Source of the DNA: Rhizobiaceae bacterium
Lineage (GTDB): Bacteria > Pseudomonadota > Alphaproteobacteria > Rhizobiales > Rhizobiaceae
Length of the DNA stretch: 64,000 bases
Direction of reading: 5' to 3'
Assembly (NCBI GenBank): GCA_019635695.1
Contig: JAHBYZ010000015.1
Location: 23,991 to 87,990, forward strand
Every line of letters begins with the position of its first letter. The first letter of the stretch is position 1. The notes beneath the pieces are model-generated. The model made no database searches, had not been told where the DNA came from, and was given only the letters and a program-made list of their open reading frames with translations. Positions 56,653 through 64,000 of this stretch are shown here, one piece after another. The position numbers and the translations under genes are program-made.

Positions 56653-57249
56653 TCAGCGTAGCATCGGCCACAGCGAGGCCGCCAGAAGCAGACCCATCAC
56701 GATGTTGAACCACTTCAGCCGGTTCGGCTCCGCGAGGAAGCCGCGCAGCGCCACTCCAAATCCCGCCCAGGTGGAGACGCTGGGCAGGTTGACCGCCGCG
56801 AAGGCGACCGAGACCAGCAGGACGGAAAGGAACGGACGGTCGGTATTGGTGTAGACGGCCATGGCAGTCACCGCCATCACCCAGGCCTTCGGATTGACCC
56901 ACTGGAAGGCCGCCGCCTCGACGAAGCTCATCGGCCGCGCACCGCCGTCCCCCTTCTCCCCAAGTGAGCGTGACATGGCGATGCGCCAGGCCAGATAGAG
57001 CAGGTACACGCCACCGACGATCTTGAGAGCCAGGTGCAGCTGCGGAAACGCCGTCAGCACCGCCCCAAGCCCGAGCCCGACACCGAGCAGCAGCGACAGG
57101 AAGCCGGCGCCGATGCCCAGCATGTGCGGTATGGTCCGCACGAAGCCGAAATTCACGCCGGAGGTCAGCAGCATGATGTTGTTCGGCCCCGGCGTGATCG
57201 ATGTCACGAAGGCGAAGACGAGCAGCGCCGCAAAGGCGTCGACGGACAT
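56653..57249 (-). CDS. LysE/RhtB family exporter
   Basis: A 198-residue permease with five to six helices. It opens with FAALLVFAFVTSITPGPNNIMLLTSGVNFGF, containing the conserved PGPNN motif, and has GGVYLLYLAWRIAMSR and FQWVNPKAWVMAVTA. LysE-family proteins export amino acids or related metabolites. A perfect 19-base inverted repeat lies 16 bases upstream of the ATG and is probably the site of its regulator, which is not nearby. The downstream hypothetical gene is closely coupled. Confidence 0.92.
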   Translation of the reverse strand: MSVDAFAALLVFAFVTSITPGPNNIMLLTSGVNFGFVRTIPHMLGIGAGFLSLLLGVGLGLGAVLTAFPQLHLALKIVGGVYLLYLAWRIAMSRSLGEKGDGGARPMSFVEAAAFQWVNPKAWVMAVTAMAVYTNTDRPFLSVLLVSVAFAAVNLPSVSTWAGFGVALRGFLAEPNRLKWFNIVMGLLLAASLWPMLR

Positions 57250-57264
57250 GGTGGCCTCCCGAAT

Positions 57265-57283
57265 AGGTCAGTTATACTGACCT
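57265..57283. promoter_or_regulatory. perfect palindromic operator of the lysE-like gene
   Basis: AGGTCAG-TTATA-CTGACCT has seven perfect pairs around a five-base centre. On the minus strand the centre reads TATAAC, so the operator may include the -10 itself. Confidence 0.6.
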
Positions 57284-57347
57284 TTCTGCGGATATCCGGC
57301 GATGGGTCACGGCCGGCCGGCCGTTGGCTCAGTCGAATATCGTGCTG

Positions 57348-57920
57348 CTACATGCCCTCGGGCCCGCGGGTCATCGCAGCGATGCCGGTGCGGCAGATCT
57401 CGATCAGGCCGAGTGGCTTCATGATCGCGATGAACTGGTCGATCTTGGTGCCCTTGCCGGTGATCTCGAAAATGAAATGTTCGGTCGTGGCGTCCGAAAC
57501 CTTGGCGTTGAAGGCCTCCGCCAGCCGCAGCGCCTCGACGCGAGCATCGCCCTTGCCCGTCACCTTGACCAGCGCCAGCTCGCGCTCCAGCGGGCGTTCC
57601 TGCCCGCGCTCCTGCGCTACGACGGTGAGGTCGACGACGCGGTGAACCGGCACGATGCGCTCGAGCTGGTTCTTGATCTGCTCCATCACCTGCGGCGTGG
57701 CGCGCGTGGCGATGGTGATGCGCGACAGGTGCTTCTCGTGCTCGGTCTCCGACACGGTCAGGCTGTCGATGTTGTAGCCGCGACCGGAAAACAGGCCGAT
57801 GACGCGCGCCAGCACGCCGGGCTCGTTGTCGACCAGCACGGAGAGTGTGTGGCTCTCGGGCGCGGTCGCGTCCTTGGTGATGAAATAGGCCGACCCGGTC
57901 GGCTGAAGCTGGGCGTTCAT
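57348..57920 (-). CDS. ilvH: acetolactate synthase small (regulatory) subunit
   Basis: A 190-residue regulatory subunit with an N-terminal ACT domain (HTLSVLVDNEPGVLARVIGLFSGRGYNIDSLTVSETE, read in part) and a second ACT-like half (ALVKVTGKGDARVEALRLAEAF to FEITGKGTKIDQFI). It confers valine feedback inhibition and boosts activity of the large subunit. The start at 57918-57920 was chosen by the family N-terminus and length; the frame extends upstream to 57977. It lies 53 bases after the large subunit on the same strand, in the usual ilvIH order. Confidence 0.95.
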   Translation of the reverse strand: MNAQLQPTGSAYFITKDATAPESHTLSVLVDNEPGVLARVIGLFSGRGYNIDSLTVSETEHEKHLSRITIATRATPQVMEQIKNQLERIVPVHRVVDLTVVAQERGQERPLERELALVKVTGKGDARVEALRLAEAFNAKVSDATTEHFIFEITGKGTKIDQFIAIMKPLGLIEICRTGIAAMTRGPEGM

Positions 57921-57973
57921 GCGTGAATCACTTTCTCGGCGGATCTGCCTAACCCATTGAAAGCGCGAGCCGG

Positions 57974-59788
57974 TCAAACCAGCTCGCGGCCCTTCGCGTC
58001 GATGGCGTTGGCCACCACCTCGTCGGTCGCCTCGTCAGGCAGCAGCATCTCGTTGTGCGCCTTGCCCGACGGGATCATCGGGAAGCAGTTGGCGAGATTG
58101 GCCACGCGGCAATCGAAGATGACCGGCTTCTTCACGTCGATCATCTCGGCGATCTTGTCGTCGAGCTCGTGCGGCTTCTCGCAGCGTATGCCGTGCGCGC
58201 CGAAGGCCTGCGCCATCAGCACGAAGTCCGGCATCGCCTCGGTGTAGGAGTGCGACAACCGGTTGCCGTGCAGCAGCTGCTGCCACTGGCGCACCATGCC
58301 CATGTACTGGTTGTTGAGGATGAAGATCTTGATCGGCGCCTCGTACTGCACCGCCGCGCTCATCTCCTGCATCGTCATCTGCACCGAGGCATCGCCGGCG
58401 ATGTCGATGACCAGTGATTTCGGATGCGCGATCTGCACGCCGAGCGCGGCCGGCAGGCCATAGCCCATCGTGCCCAGCCCGCCGGAGGTCAGCCAGCGGT
58501 TCGGCTTCTCGAAGCCATAGAACTGCGCCGCCCACATCTGGTGCTGGCCGACTTCCGTCGTGATGTAGACGTCGCGGTCCTTCGTCGCCTCGTAGAGCCG
58601 TTCGATGGCGTATTGCGGCATGATGACGTCGGCGCTGCGCGTATAGGCAAACGAGTTGCGCGCCCGCCAGTGGCCAATCTGCTCCCACCAGCCCTTGAGC
58701 TGCGCCTTCTCCTGCTTGGCGCTGGCGCGCCACAGCCGCACCATGTCCTCCAGCACGCGGCCGACATCGCCCAGGATCGGGATCTCGACGCGCACGTTCT
58801 TGTTCAGCGACGACGGATCGATGTCGATGTGGATCTTCTTCGAGTTCGGCGAGAACGCGTTCAGCCGCCCGGTGATGCGGTCGTCGAAGCGCGCGCCGAT
58901 GCACACCATCACGTCGCAGTCGTGCATGGCCATATTGGCTTCGTAGCTGCCATGCATGCCGAGCATGCCCAGCCAGTTCTTGCCGCTGGCCGGATAGGCG
59001 CCCAGCCCCATCAGCGTCGACGTGATCGGGAAGCCGGTCAGGTCGACCAGCTCGCGCAGCAGGTGGCTGGCTTCCGGTCCGGAGTTCACCACGCCGCCGC
59101 CCGAATAGATGATCGGCCGCTTGGCCGACGCCATCAGCTCGACCGCGGCGCGAACTTTTTCGAGGTCGCCGTTCACCTTCGGCTGATAGCTCATACGCGG
59201 CGCCTGCTGCGGCGGCGTGTACATGCCCTTGGCGAACTGGATGTCCTTGGGAATGTCGACGACCACCGGGCCGGGCCGCCCGGTCGTCGCGACATGGAAC
59301 GCCTCGTGCAGCGTGGCCGCCAGTTCGTTGACGTCCTTCACGAGCCAGTTGTGCTTGGTGCAGGGGCGCGTGATGCCGACCGTGTCGCATTCCTGGAAGC
59401 CGTCTGAGCCAATCAGCGTGGTGGGCACCTGTCCGGTGATGCAGACCAGCGGGATCGAATCCATCAGCGCGTCCTGCAGCGGCGTCACCGCGTTGGTCGC
59501 ACCGGGACCCGAGGTCACCAGCATCACGCCGGCCTTTCCGGTGGAGCGGGCGTAGCCTTCCGCCGCGTGGCCAGCGCCCTGCTCGTGGCGCACGAGGATG
59601 TGCTGCACGTCCTCCTGCTGGAAGATCTCGTCGTAGATCGGGAGCACCGCGCCGCCCGGATAGCCGAAGATATGCTTGACGCCGTTGTCCTTGAGCGCCT
59701 GGACGACCATCTCTGCGCCGGTCATCTCGCGGCGGCCCGCGTCTTGCCGGATCGTTTCCTGTCGGCCCGTTTCAGCTCGTGCGTTCAT
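57974..59788 (-). CDS. ilvI: acetolactate synthase large (catalytic) subunit
   Basis: A 604-residue thiamine-diphosphate enzyme that makes acetolactate from pyruvate, or acetohydroxybutyrate with 2-ketobutyrate. The catalytic glutamate is Glu69 in LVRHEQGAGHAAEGYAR; the FAD region is GARFDDRITG; the ThDP-binding motif is AGDASVQMTMQE followed by ILNNQYMG. All three domains are full length. The 5' leader carries a leader peptide and intrinsic terminator (59852-59966), so expression is probably attenuated by branched-chain amino acids. ilvH follows 53 bases downstream, while ilvC is 14 kb away. Confidence 0.97.
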   Translation of the reverse strand: MNARAETGRQETIRQDAGRREMTGAEMVVQALKDNGVKHIFGYPGGAVLPIYDEIFQQEDVQHILVRHEQGAGHAAEGYARSTGKAGVMLVTSGPGATNAVTPLQDALMDSIPLVCITGQVPTTLIGSDGFQECDTVGITRPCTKHNWLVKDVNELAATLHEAFHVATTGRPGPVVVDIPKDIQFAKGMYTPPQQAPRMSYQPKVNGDLEKVRAAVELMASAKRPIIYSGGGVVNSGPEASHLLRELVDLTGFPITSTLMGLGAYPASGKNWLGMLGMHGSYEANMAMHDCDVMVCIGARFDDRITGRLNAFSPNSKKIHIDIDPSSLNKNVRVEIPILGDVGRVLEDMVRLWRASAKQEKAQLKGWWEQIGHWRARNSFAYTRSADVIMPQYAIERLYEATKDRDVYITTEVGQHQMWAAQFYGFEKPNRWLTSGGLGTMGYGLPAALGVQIAHPKSLVIDIAGDASVQMTMQEMSAAVQYEAPIKIFILNNQYMGMVRQWQQLLHGNRLSHSYTEAMPDFVLMAQAFGAHGIRCEKPHELDDKIAEMIDVKKPVIFDCRVANLANCFPMIPSGKAHNEMLLPDEATDEVVANAIDAKGRELV

Positions 59789-59851
59789 CGTCCTGGTCCC
59801 GTCTCGCGCTCGTCCGGCGCTATTTCAAGTTCGTCTAGTCTGATCGGCGGC

Positions 59852-59880
59852 AATAAAAAAGGCCCCCGGTCGGGAGCCTG
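59852..59880 (-). terminator. attenuator terminator in the ilvIH leader
   Basis: On the minus strand AGGCTCCC pairs with GGGGGCCT (one mismatch) around a four-base loop and is followed by TTTTTTATT. It sits between the leader peptide and ilvI, about 65 bases before the ilvI ATG, so it must be read through for expression. Confidence 0.85.
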
Positions 59881-59912
59881 CTTGATGCGCATGGGTTGGT
59901 CTCGCCCGGCGG

Positions 59913-59966
59913 TTACACCGCCTTGCCCACGCGCCTTCCTACTACGAGAATTCGGGTCGAGATCAT
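59913..59966 (-). CDS. ilvIH leader peptide (17 aa, branched-chain rich)
   Basis: The peptide is MISTRILVVGRRVGKAV, with Ile, Leu, Val, Val in a row at residues 6-9 and two later valines. It ends in TAA inside a GGCGGT/ACCGCC hairpin, 33 bases before the terminator. A second pairing, GCGCGTGGG (59926-59934) with CCCATGCGC (59887-59895), encloses that hairpin and would be disturbed by a ribosome stalled on the control codons. The ATG lies only a few bases from the predicted transcription start, so the peptide would be made from a nearly leaderless RNA, as known for trpL of Sinorhizobium. Confidence 0.75.
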   Translation of the reverse strand: MISTRILVVGRRVGKAV

Positions 59967-59975
59967 GGGCGCGGA

Positions 59976-60004
59976 CAATAGTGGCGCGGCGGAAGCGCTG
60001 TCAA
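59976..60004 (-). promoter_or_regulatory. sigma-70 promoter of ilvIH
   Basis: On the minus strand a consensus TTGACA is followed after 17 bases by CTATTG. The expected start is around 59966-59970, at or just before the leader-peptide ATG. The -35 overlaps the TGA (60001-60003) that ends the repaired upstream regulator frame. Confidence 0.75.
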
Positions 60005-61006
60005 TGGGTTTGTGCCGTCGACGCAAACCGTGTCCGATAGTGCTGCGGCGTCACGCCAAGCCGGCCCATGAACAGCCGCCGCAGCGCCGCCGAGCTTCCC
60101 AGCCCACAGCGTGCAGCGATCCGTGTCGACCGGCAACTGCGTCTCCTCAAGCAGCCGCCGCGCCGCGTCGAGCCTCACCGCCGCGACATAGTCGGCAGGC
60201 GTGCGGCCGGCCTGCTCGCGAAACAGCCGGGCGAAGTTGCGCTCGCTCATCGCCGCCTGATCCGCCATCGCGGCGACCGAGAGGTCGCCGGCAAGGTTGT
60301 CGACGCACCATTGCTGCACGCGCGCGATGGCCGGCGTTTCCGAGAACGCGCCGCGCAGCAGAGTGGAGAACTGCGACTGGCCGCCGGAGCGCTTGAAATA
60401 GAGCACCAGGTGGCGCGCCACCTCCAGCGCGTAGTCGCGTCCGAAATCTTCCTCCACCAGCGCCAGCGCGAGGTCGATGCCGGCGGTGATGCCGGCGGAG
60501 CTGTAGAGATTGCCGTCGCGGATGTAGATGGAATCGGGTTCGACCGAAGCGCCGGGAAAGCGCTGCGCCAGCCGCTCGGCATAACCCCAGTGCGTGGTCA
60601 CCCGCTTGCCTTCGAGCAGCCCCGCCGCGCCGAGCGTGAACGTGCCGGTGCAGATCGAGCCGAAGCGCCGCGCCTGCGGCGCCGCCTGCCGCAGCCATGC
60701 GAGCAGCGCCGGCGACGAGCCGGCCGTCGGGCTGTCGGCGCCCGCCACCAGCAGCGTGTCGACCGGCAGTTCGAGGTCGGCGATGGTGTTCGACGGCACC
60801 AGGGCGAACCCCATGCCGGTCTCGATCGGCGTCCTGTCCTCCGCCACCGTCTTCACGTCGTAGCTGGTCCTGCCCTGCATCAGGTTGATGAGGCCGAACA
60901 CCTGCAGCGGGCCGACGACATCGAGCGGGATGATTCCGTGATAGACCACCATGGCGACGCAGCGGGTGGCCTGCCTGCCGCCCGGCGCCGGTGTCGCCTT
61001 TGCCAC
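60001..61006 (-). pseudogene. GlxA-type AraC regulator with a one-base frameshift
   Basis: The gene has a DJ-1/PfpI-like N-terminal domain (VAMVVYHGIIPLDVVGPLQVFGL to SICTGTFTLGAAGLL) and a C-terminal AraC helix-turn-helix pair, the GlxA architecture. The first HTH is intact (LSVAAMADQAAMSERNFARLF). At about 60124, after LPVD, the frame is lost; removing one base restores RIAARCGLGSSAALRRLF and MGRLGVTPQHYRTRF up to a TGA at 60001-60003, just where such proteins end. The unrepaired frame runs on into the ilvIH promoter. The GTG start at 61006 has GGGGGAGG upstream. It may be a real lesion or a sequencing error. Confidence 0.85.
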
Positions 61007-61300
61007 GTCCGCCTCCCCCGGCCGGCGCATGCAGTTCCTGCCAAAACGCGTCCATTCCCGGCCAATCTGATGCCTAGCCGAGCCCCCGCGCTTACGCAAC
61101 GTCGGCCGGCTGACTAGCGTCCGGCCAACGGGTGGAGAGACGGGCGGCGGAGCGCCGCGCCAATTCAGGTGATCGCCTGATGGCGAGAGCGGCCGCGTTC
61201 CGGTGAACTCCCCCAAGGTCACGACGCCGCGCGAAACATCCCGCGAACCGGCGTCAACCACCGGGGCGTCGCGAGGCGCGGCTTATGGGGAGTGCAGATC

Positions 61301-64000
61301 ATGGCTCTGTTCACAGTCAGCAACACCAACGATTCCGGCGCGGGCTCGCTGCGCCAGGCCGTCATCGACGCCAACACCGCCGCCGGCGCCGACACGATCC
61401 AGTTCGACCCTTCGCTTGCCTTCCAGACGATCAAGCTGACATCGGGCGAGCTCGCCATCCGGAGCGACATCACCATCAACGGCGACACCGACGGCGACCG
61501 CAAGGCCAACATCACCATTTCCGGCGACGATGCGCACCGCATCTTCAACATGAACCTTCCAGGCGCCGTCCTCACGGTGCGCAGCCTGACGCTGACCGAT
61601 GGGTCTGAGGCTTTCGGCGGCGCGATCCTGAACTCGCATGGCACGACCCTCGTCGTCATCGACTCCACAATCAAGGACAGCGCAGCATCTGTCGCTGGCG
61701 GCGGCATCGCCTCGGGCGGAACGATGACGGTGATCAATTCCACGATCACCGGCAATACGGCCGGCGCCGGCGGCGGAATATTTGTTGAAAACAATCTCGG
61801 CGGACAATCTGCGGCGATCATCAACACCACCATTCACGACAATGAAGCCGTTGGCGGTTTCAACGCGGGCGGAGGTCTCTCGGCACAGAACACCGGGACC
61901 GTGACGATCTCCAACACCACCATCTCCGGCAATTCGGCTGCCGGTGCCGGCGGCGGCATCGACCTCTTCGGTAGCTCGACCCTGACGATCCGAAACTCCG
62001 TCGTCGCCGACAATGCGGGGTCGTCGGGCGCGGACATCGGCTCGACCGACAACAGCGGAACGATCAACGCCGCCAGCAACGTCTTCGGCACGACGGTCAA
62101 TCTCGTCGGCACCTATAACGGCAACCTTGAAAACACCGACCCGATGCTAGGCGACCTCGCCGACAATGGCGGCCCCGCAATGACCCGCCTGCCGCTGGTC
62201 GGCAGCCCGCTGATATCGGCGGGCAATGCGACGCTGCTGCCCGCCGACACGTTCAACCTTGACGGCAACGCCGGCACGACGGTCCTGCCGCAGGACGCCA
62301 CCGGCGGAGCGCGCGTGATCGGCAGCCTCGACATCGGCGCGGCTGAAGCACGCGATTTCGTGGTCACGACGCTGCTGGACGTGGTGAACGCCGGCGACGG
62401 CGTGCTGTCGCTGCGCGAGGCGGTGACGCTGGCCAACACCACCACCTACGCGAACATCACCTTCGCCGCCGGGCTTTCCGGCACGATCGAGCTGACCGGC
62501 GAGCTGGCCCTCACCAGCAGCGTCACCATCAACGGCGACACCAATGGCGACCGCAAGGCCGACATCACCATCTCCGGCATGGATACCCATCGCATCTTCA
62601 ACACCAGCGGCGCGAACACGTCCGTCCAGCTGCACAGCCTGACGCTGACCGACGGCGCCACCACCGGCGCCGGCGGCGCGATCCAGGCTCTTGGCGGCCC
62701 CTCGGCCTTACTGTCCTTGGTCGACAGCACGATCAGGGACAGCAACGCCACCATCGACGGCGGCGGCATCCATTCCGAGGTGACGCTGTTCCTCCACAAC
62801 TCCTTGGTCACGGGCAACAGCTCGAACTTCGGCGGCGGCATCCTCATCCAGGCCGGCTTGACGATCGGCATGTCCCACACGACCATTCACGGCAACCATG
62901 CGACGGCCGACGGCGGCGGCATCGACACCGGCGGCGACAACCTCGTCAACATCTACAACAGCACCATCACCAACAACACCGCCGGAGGCACCGGCGGCGG
63001 CATCGACCTGCTCGACGGCTCGCGTGCAAACGTGGTGAGTTCCGTCGTCGCAGGCAACACGGCGGGGACGAGCGGCGCCGACATCGGCGAGACCGGCACG
63101 GACTCGGACTTGCACGTAGAAAGCAGTCTCTTCTCCACGACGCCGTCCATCGACTCCTTTACCCCCGGTACCACCTTCATCACCGGCGCCGACCCGCGGC
63201 TCGGCCCGCTCGCCGACAATGGCGGGCCGGTGCTGACGCGCACGCCGCTCAACGGCAGCCTGCTGATCTCAGCCGGCGGCACCCTGAGGATGAACGACTC
63301 CACCGACGTCGACGGCGACGGCAACACGGCCGAGGATGTGCCGTTCGACGCGGCCGGCAATCCGCGCGTGATCGGCACGCTCGACATCGGCGCGGTGGAG
63401 TTCGCGCCGCCGGTCATCGGCGGCGGTGCGACAGCGACGGTCGCCGAGAACAGCACGGCGGTGACCACCGTCATCGCCACGGACCCGACCGGCCAGCTGC
63501 TCAACTACTCGATCTTTGGCGGGGCGGACGCAGCCAAGTTCGGCATCAACGCCACGACCGGCGCGCTCGCCTTCCTCGCCGCCCCCGACTTCGAGTCGCC
63601 CTCGGATGCCGGCGGCAACAACATCTACGACGTCATCGTGCGCGCCCGCGACGCCAGCGGGCTCACCGCCGACAAGGCTATCGCCGTCACCGTAACCGAT
63701 GTCGCCGACACGCCGGCCCGGGACGCCACGCCTCCCGGCGGCGGCGACAGCCACACCCTGCCCTCCGGAGGCACGGTGTCGGGCACGGCGGCGCAGCTCT
63801 TCGGCGACACCGTATCGGGCCTTGGCACCACCGGAACGATCCGCTTCACCGACAGCGTGACGAAGCTCTCCGACCTCATCATCAGCGGCAATGAGGTGCG
63901 GCTGGCTTCCGCCGGCCCGAACTCCGCCCCGCTGACCTTGCAGGGCGATTTTTCGGACGGCCGCTTCTTCGTGGTGAAGAACGCCGCCGGCGGCTCGGAC
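61301..64000 (+). CDS. large beta-helix surface or secreted protein with duplicated units and a cadherin-like domain (C-terminus cut)
   Basis: From ATG 61301 (GGGGAG eight bases upstream) the frame is open for 900 codons to the window edge. There is no signal peptide, which fits type I secretion with a C-terminal signal beyond the window. Residues ~1-345 and ~348-697 are two copies of one beta-helix unit, each opening near SLRQAV or SLREAV, then INGDTDGDRKANITISG or INGDTNGDRKADITISG and repeated GGGI and STI/TTI turns, closing ADNGGP and DIGA. A cadherin-like domain follows (about 710-800, TVAENSTAVTTVIATD to VTVTDVADT), then a Gly/Thr-rich start of another module. Adhesin or carbohydrate-binding roles are possible. 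Confidence 0.85.
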   Translation, partial: MALFTVSNTNDSGAGSLRQAVIDANTAAGADTIQFDPSLAFQTIKLTSGELAIRSDITINGDTDGDRKANITISGDDAHRIFNMNLPGAVLTVRSLTLTDGSEAFGGAILNSHGTTLVVIDSTIKDSAASVAGGGIASGGTMTVINSTITGNTAGAGGGIFVENNLGGQSAAIINTTIHDNEAVGGFNAGGGLSAQNTGTVTISNTTISGNSAAGAGGGIDLFGSSTLTIRNSVVADNAGSSGADIGSTDNSGTINAASNVFGTTVNLVGTYNGNLENTDPMLGDLADNGGPAMTRLPLVGSPLISAGNATLLPADTFNLDGNAGTTVLPQDATGGARVIGSLDIGAAEARDFVVTTLLDVVNAGDGVLSLREAVTLANTTTYANITFAAGLSGTIELTGELALTSSVTINGDTNGDRKADITISGMDTHRIFNTSGANTSVQLHSLTLTDGATTGAGGAIQALGGPSALLSLVDSTIRDSNATIDGGGIHSEVTLFLHNSLVTGNSSNFGGGILIQAGLTIGMSHTTIHGNHATADGGGIDTGGDNLVNIYNSTITNNTAGGTGGGIDLLDGSRANVVSSVVAGNTAGTSGADIGETGTDSDLHVESSLFSTTPSIDSFTPGTTFITGADPRLGPLADNGGPVLTRTPLNGSLLISAGGTLRMNDSTDVDGDGNTAEDVPFDAAGNPRVIGTLDIGAVEFAPPVIGGGATATVAENSTAVTTVIATDPTGQLLNYSIFGGADAAKFGINATTGALAFLAAPDFESPSDAGGNNIYDVIVRARDASGLTADKAIAVTVTDVADTPARDATPPGGGDSHTLPSGGTVSGTAAQLFGDTVSGLGTTGTIRFTDSVTKLSDLIISGNEVRLASAGPNSAPLTLQGDFSDGRFFVVKNAAGGSD

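Noticed and set aside
57303..57330. GGCCGGCCGGCC palindrome between ilvH and the lysE-like gene as a terminator
   Set aside because: Self-complementary but with no thymine run on the minus strand; could be a simple GC-rich repeat.
59963..60124. C-terminal extension of the GlxA-like frame as read without correction
   Set aside because: After LPVD the residues lose all similarity and continue into the ilvIH promoter and leader; the other frame gives the conserved C-terminus, so the extension is a frameshift product.

Overview
The window is a GC-rich, gene-dense piece of an alphaproteobacterial chromosome, most like the Hyphomicrobiales (Rhizobiales) and within them the Mesorhizobium/Phyllobacteriaceae group. 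The evidence is gene content and order recalled from that group: pyrB - pyrC-like - plsY - dprA - topA - rnr, rpmG - pleD - divK, a DUF3572 gene, a BA14K-family protein, and a GTTC-N7-GTTC LexA box in front of dinB. No prophage, insertion sequence, CRISPR array or rRNA was seen. Almost everything reads as ordinary chromosomal backbone with a few accessory patches.

Layout. 1-8.3 kb: a partial YdcF-like gene, gatCA (tRNA amidotransferase), a metallo-beta-lactamase-fold hydrolase, ruvX, two small membrane proteins, an AEC transporter and an AidB-like acyl-CoA dehydrogenase. 8.4-20.6 kb: one long plus-strand run with pyrB, an apparently catalytically dead pyrC-like partner, plsY, dprA, topA, rnr, a DUF983 gene, a NUDIX hydrolase, an MFS transporter and rpmG. 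21-24 kb: the cell-cycle signalling genes pleD and divK, with a DUF3572/HAD pair divergent from them. 24-29 kb: a GNAT gene, SOS-controlled dinB, an FMN alpha-hydroxy-acid oxidase, tRNA-Lys(CTT), a small RNA with three anti-Shine-Dalgarno hairpin loops, and a PhzF protein. 29.2-32.6 kb: a MacAB-type export system with ATPase and permease as separate genes. 32.7-37.3 kb: a catabolic cluster (FAH hydrolase, SnoaL-like, alpha/beta hydrolase, LigA/LigB extradiol dioxygenase) facing a BKACE gene. Their two promoters carry the same 16-bp near-palindrome.

37.3-42.5 kb: NUDIX, CPA1 antiporter, endonuclease/exonuclease/phosphatase, two small secreted proteins and three PilZ-like proteins. 42.7-50 kb: ilvC behind a TetR gene with a near-perfect operator, an SDR, an FAD monooxygenase, an ABC-F ATPase, and a divergent HxlR/NmrA pair. 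50-57 kb: kup, pepT, pdxJ, a RecD-like helicase, a vapBC toxin-antitoxin pair and a LysE exporter with a palindromic operator. 57.3-60 kb: the ilvIH acetolactate synthase operon, preceded by a near-leaderless branched-chain leader peptide and an intrinsic terminator (an attenuator). 60-61 kb: a GlxA/AraC-type regulator broken by a one-base frameshift. 61.3-64 kb: the start of a large surface or secreted beta-helix protein built from two duplicated units plus a cadherin-like domain, cut by the window edge.

Most promising points: the triple anti-SD small RNA (28.1 kb), the ilvIH attenuator (59.9 kb), and the shared operator tying the extradiol cluster to the BKACE gene. Also worth attention are the metal-ligand-free dihydroorotase homologue and a ~120-bp palindromic repeat with a second copy near ilvC. 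All family assignments come from reading protein sequences by eye; no database search was run.
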